A stretch of DNA of 64,000 nt from Streptomyces sp. NBC_01549 (GTDB lineage: Bacteria; Actinomycetota; Actinomycetes; Streptomycetales; Streptomycetaceae). A model generated the notes under the pieces. That model made no database searches and was not told the DNA's origin. It saw only the letters and a list, made by a program, of their open reading frames with translations. The stretch covers positions 620,001-684,000 of the forward strand of contig NZ_JAPEPW010000004.1 of the NCBI RefSeq assembly GCF_026339955.1. The letters are read 5' to 3'. Positions 61,364 to 64,000 of this stretch are shown here, piece by piece (the stretch's first letter is position 1; each line of letters opens with the position of its first letter). Made by a program: the position numbers and the translations under genes.

Positions 61364-62430
61364 CGGCGGGACTCGGGGGCGACGTACTCGAAAGTCGGGC
61401 CGGCTGTGGTGCCGTCCGCGTCGGGCATCTCCATCAGGCCCTGCGCCTGCGCCTTGAGCGCATACATCATGCCGGTCGCGGCCCCGAGCGATTTCGGACT
61501 GCCGTTGAAGGCCTGATCCAGGAGATGGAGCAGTCCGCAGTACGTCCGGTTGAACTCCTCCTGGGCGGTACGGATCGGACTGCCCACAGGGTGATCCGCC
61601 ATGCGCTGATTGGGGCGCATCGGGCGGACGTCGGCGAGGTCGACCGCGACCGCTGTACCCGTGGGGCCGGACTGCGGCGTGTCACCGCGCCGGTATCGCC
61701 GGCCCAACTTGAGCTCCTGGAAGCGGTAGTAGTGCGAGACCTCGTCGCGCTCGGGGTGGAAGATGTCCTGGTCGCCGTCCCAGACTTCGCCGCGTGCCGT
61801 ACCTTCGCCCTGCTCGACGATTTCCTCCAGCGCCGTCAAAGCCGAGGCGAGATCGGTGATCGCAGCCAGTTGTCCGCCGGTGTGGAGGAAGGGACCGGCG
61901 GTGACCTGGCGAGCCGGGTCACCGCAGAAGACCTCCCGCTCGCCGATTTCGGCGCACAGGTGACGCAGTCCTTCCTCTATCGCGTCGTAGAACTGCCCGA
62001 TCGTCTCGTAGTTGTCGCCCTCGGCCGGAGCACCAGGCAGCGCCGGCTGTTCGAGGCGGAGAAACATCTCCAGTGCCTTCGCGCCGTACGGGACGAGTGA
62101 CAACTCCAGGGAGCGGTCGCCGTGCGGCAGGGACCGGGGGTGGCGAGGCAGCATCTGCGGCGTGTCCAGGCGAGGCTGCCCGCCGACCGCGTTGAGGAGG
62201 TTCGCCGCCAGCGACAGGTGGATCATCTCCTCGACGAAGACGCCGGCTATCACCTGAACGGCATCCGGGTTCCGCGACGGTTCGAGCGAGTAGAGCGCGC
62301 AGAGATAGGGCGGCAAAGTGGCGTGTTCCAGTTCGATCGCCCACTGCATATGCTCCCGAAGGCTTTCGAGCGTGGCGATCCGTGCGGTCGAAGGCACCTC
62401 GGCGATCTCGAGCTGTTCCGGGTGATTCAT
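61360..62430 (-). CDS. Ferritin-like (VioB-type iminophenyl-pyruvate dimer synthase-like) protein
   Basis: About 356 residues from ATG 62430 (MNHPEQLEIAEVPSTARIAT). Ferritin-like four-helix motif: LREHMQWAIELEHATLPPYL, CALYSLEPSRNPDAVQVIAG and VFVEEMIHLSLAANLLNAVG (E...EExxH iron ligands), then HPERDEVSHYYRFQELKLGR. This is the domain used in VioB and similar proteins; here it is a stand-alone version coupled to a CDGSH protein. Probable role in iron- or oxygen-dependent chemistry (inference). The frame extends upstream to 62538 but ATG 62430 matches the family. Confidence 0.85.
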   Translation of the reverse strand: MNHPEQLEIAEVPSTARIATLESLREHMQWAIELEHATLPPYLCALYSLEPSRNPDAVQVIAGVFVEEMIHLSLAANLLNAVGGQPRLDTPQMLPRHPRSLPHGDRSLELSLVPYGAKALEMFLRLEQPALPGAPAEGDNYETIGQFYDAIEEGLRHLCAEIGEREVFCGDPARQVTAGPFLHTGGQLAAITDLASALTALEEIVEQGEGTARGEVWDGDQDIFHPERDEVSHYYRFQELKLGRRYRRGDTPQSGPTGTAVAVDLADVRPMRPNQRMADHPVGSPIRTAQEEFNRTYCGLLHLLDQAFNGSPKSLGAATGMMYALKAQAQGLMEMPDADGTTAGPTFEYVAPESRR

Positions 62431-62913
62431 GGATGGTCTCACTTCAGCTGTCGAGGGGGTCGGGCAAGTACGTCGGCGCGCAAGAAGCGTTGCCGCGCGG
62501 TGATGACGGCAGGGACACCGTTTTGCTCGCCGCGGCATACGTTGCTGTCAGATCATCAACCAAGACCGCGCAGCCATACGATCTGTGACAACTCCGCGCG
62601 CCTGGGGGTCTCCACAGCGATGCTTTGGCGTGACGGCGTGATGGTCACACGGCGGTCAGTGGTGCACGAGCAGCATGAGACCGTGCCCAGGGCCTTCGAT
62701 GCGTGCCAGAAGTGGGTGAAAGGACACCACACCCGTTAAAGGAGCTGCTACACAGCCTCTTTCCGGAGGTCGGGTTTTGAAGCACGGTGGCGTACCGCTT
62801 GCCGTTCGGACGAGTGTCGATGGACGGGTAGCCGAACGGCAGTGGCGACGCGCCGTCCCTGCCCGTTACGGGCACCGTACGACGGGCAGGTGATTTTGGG
62901 GGCGAAGAGTTGC
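62431..62913. other. 483-bp gap without recognisable gene
   Basis: Only short unlikely frames. The first 60 bases probably hold the promoter of the ferritin-like/CDGSH operon. Confidence 0.45.
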
Positions 62914-63681
62914 CTACTTGTCTGTCCCGCAGTCTTTCAGCGGCTCCGGGGCATCCACTGGAGAGTTGCCCGCTCCTGGGGTGCCACTCGCGCCTGAGAC
63001 GTTCATGTTCCCGAATAGCGCTTTGTTGATCGCCATCTGGTACTGGATGGACCCATCCGTGTCTTTGGCTGACGCCTCCTTGATCGGTAGCAGAGGGCCA
63101 GACGCGAGGCGGGTCCACCGCTGACCGTAGACGTCAACGAGGGACACACCAACGATCCTGTAGTTGACTTCCGTTCTGATGCCTACGGCATGCACAACTT
63201 CAGCTGGGATGGTCACTTTGGAGCATGGGGGCAGTTCTCCCAGGTCGAGCGTGAAGTTGTGCGCTCTTTCGTTGACGATACCGATATCGGCTTCCGTGGT
63301 AATGCCGATGATGACCTGAGCGACCGGATCCAATGAGCGGTTCATGACGAAACCAGTGATCTTGCCCGGCTCTCCGCGTGGCGCGTTGGTGCCGTCGATC
63401 TGGGTCCAGGTCGAGACCTGTACAGCCTGCTGACGGAGTTCCCGGTCGGCGTCCTCGCGTGACTGGTCGAGCTGGGCCTGTGCAGTCCGAACGCTGTAGT
63501 AACTGGTCCAGCCGGAGAAGGCCAGACCTACGGAGGCTGCGAGCGCCGCGATCACAGTGCTGATCTGCATCCAGTCGATGCGCCGCGGCTGCTGGGTGGA
63601 GGAGTCGTTGGTTTGAGTCTGATCCGATGTTCCGTCATCCGCTGGTTGCGGTCCTTGCTGAGACTGTTGATCCTGAACCAC
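62914..63681 (-). CDS. Hypothetical membrane-anchored protein
   Basis: A 255-residue protein (MVQDQQSQQGPQPADDGTSD). A Gln/Asp/Thr-rich N-terminus, one membrane helix at about residues 38-60 (MQISTVIAALAASVGLAFSG), a charged coiled segment (SVRTAQAQLDQSREDADREL), then a beta-rich domain (GKITGFVMNRSLDPVAQVII, LDLGELPPCSKVTIPAEVVH, YRIVGVSLVDVYGQRWTRLA). This organisation occurs in many Streptomyces proteins of unknown function. A ribosome binding site AAGGAGG lies just before the ATG. Confidence 0.72.
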   Translation of the reverse strand: MVQDQQSQQGPQPADDGTSDQTQTNDSSTQQPRRIDWMQISTVIAALAASVGLAFSGWTSYYSVRTAQAQLDQSREDADRELRQQAVQVSTWTQIDGTNAPRGEPGKITGFVMNRSLDPVAQVIIGITTEADIGIVNERAHNFTLDLGELPPCSKVTIPAEVVHAVGIRTEVNYRIVGVSLVDVYGQRWTRLASGPLLPIKEASAKDTDGSIQYQMAINKALFGNMNVSGASGTPGAGNSPVDAPEPLKDCGTDK

Positions 63682-63898
63682 TTAACCTCCTTGGCGATCA
63701 CCCCAGTGTTTTCCCGCCGGGCTCCAGCCACCGGGCCCTCGTGAGGTGACCCCTTCGCCATGGGCATGCGTGATGAGACACAGCTTCTAGGGGCCTGACC
63801 ACCACGGTCGGGGCTCTTACGTTTACCCCTCAACTCCTCAGCGGTTCATCGCAGTACAGCTACGCTTCCGCCACAGATCACGTCACGGGGGGAACTTG

Positions 63899-64000
63899 AT
63901 GTCACCACGCTGCACCCGAGGTTCGTCCTGCCAGTCCGTCGTCATTCGCCTCGTGTGGGGTGTTGGCGTCCCGCGGACAGGCCGGCCCGCGACCGGCCCC
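63899..64000 (+). CDS. Possible 5' end of a gene running out of the window
   Basis: ATG 63899 preceded by GGGGGGAAC opens a frame (SPRCTRGSSCQSVVIRLVWG) to the window edge. Too short to judge. Confidence 0.2.
   Translation, partial: MSPRCTRGSSCQSVVIRLVWGVGVPRTGRPATGP

Overview
The window is very G+C-rich actinobacterial DNA, almost certainly Streptomyces. Evidence is the G/C-biased third codon positions, frequent GTG starts, GTGA/ATGA stop-start overlaps, and several protein types typical of streptomycetes (EACC1, DUF6233, DUF5937/ArsR regulators, 2H phosphoesterase, YrdB). I see no rRNA, tRNA or CRISPR array. The mixture of intact small operons, gene stumps and insertion sequences of at least nine families suggests an accessory region such as a chromosome arm; that placement is inference.

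Layout. 0-5.9 kb: truncated genes, a secreted G1-type peptidase with a repeat tail, and decayed nuclease-like, kinase and IS6 genes. 5.9-10.6 kb: TetR/SDR/DJ-1 locus with three evenly spaced operators, then an ArsR-type regulator facing a broken MFS gene. 11-14.3 kb: zinc-ribbon, small membrane, DHFR-like and HEAT-repeat proteins. 14.3-18.6 kb: the most notable locus, an EACC1 gene overlapping a caspase gene that, when an IS5-type element is removed, reads on in frame into a PIN nuclease domain. 18.6-25.9 kb: IS1182, IS110/IS3/ISL3 stumps, an NmrA-like reductase, DUF4240, YrdB, a 2H phosphoesterase and a LigD stump. 26.9-28.8 kb: group II intron copy 1. 29-34 kb: isochorismatase-like/MFS/LysR locus and a DUF1648/GntR operon. 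34.3-39.2 kb: nested ISs (IS630 split by IS110, itself split by another IS110 and carrying an IS5). 39.4-45.2 kb: two unknown genes, a tyrosine recombinase, a pentapeptide membrane protein and PycTM-like remnants with a small partner gene. 45.3-51 kb: IS982, IS1634, a SnoaL/TetR pair, a second PycTM tail with its partner, and a GNAT gene. 51.5-56.6 kb: a Tn554-like recombinase gene split by group II intron copy 2, with a TnpC-like gene. 56.8-64 kb: XRE/SDR locus, Ku tail, DUF6233, and a CDGSH/ferritin-like operon.

How genes work together. Four loci pair a regulator with a divergent target and a visible or likely operator (TetR/SDR, ArsR/MFS, LysR/MFS, XRE/SDR). The EACC1-caspase-PIN pair fits the architecture of bacterial conflict (anti-phage) systems, with EACC1 as a membrane or adaptor component and protease plus RNase as the effector; it is now split by an IS whose exact removal would restore the frame. 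The twin group II introns appear to differ by one base and lie inverted 24 kb apart, which points to recent retrohoming and to an invertible segment. All functions are inferred from motifs read by eye; no database search was run.
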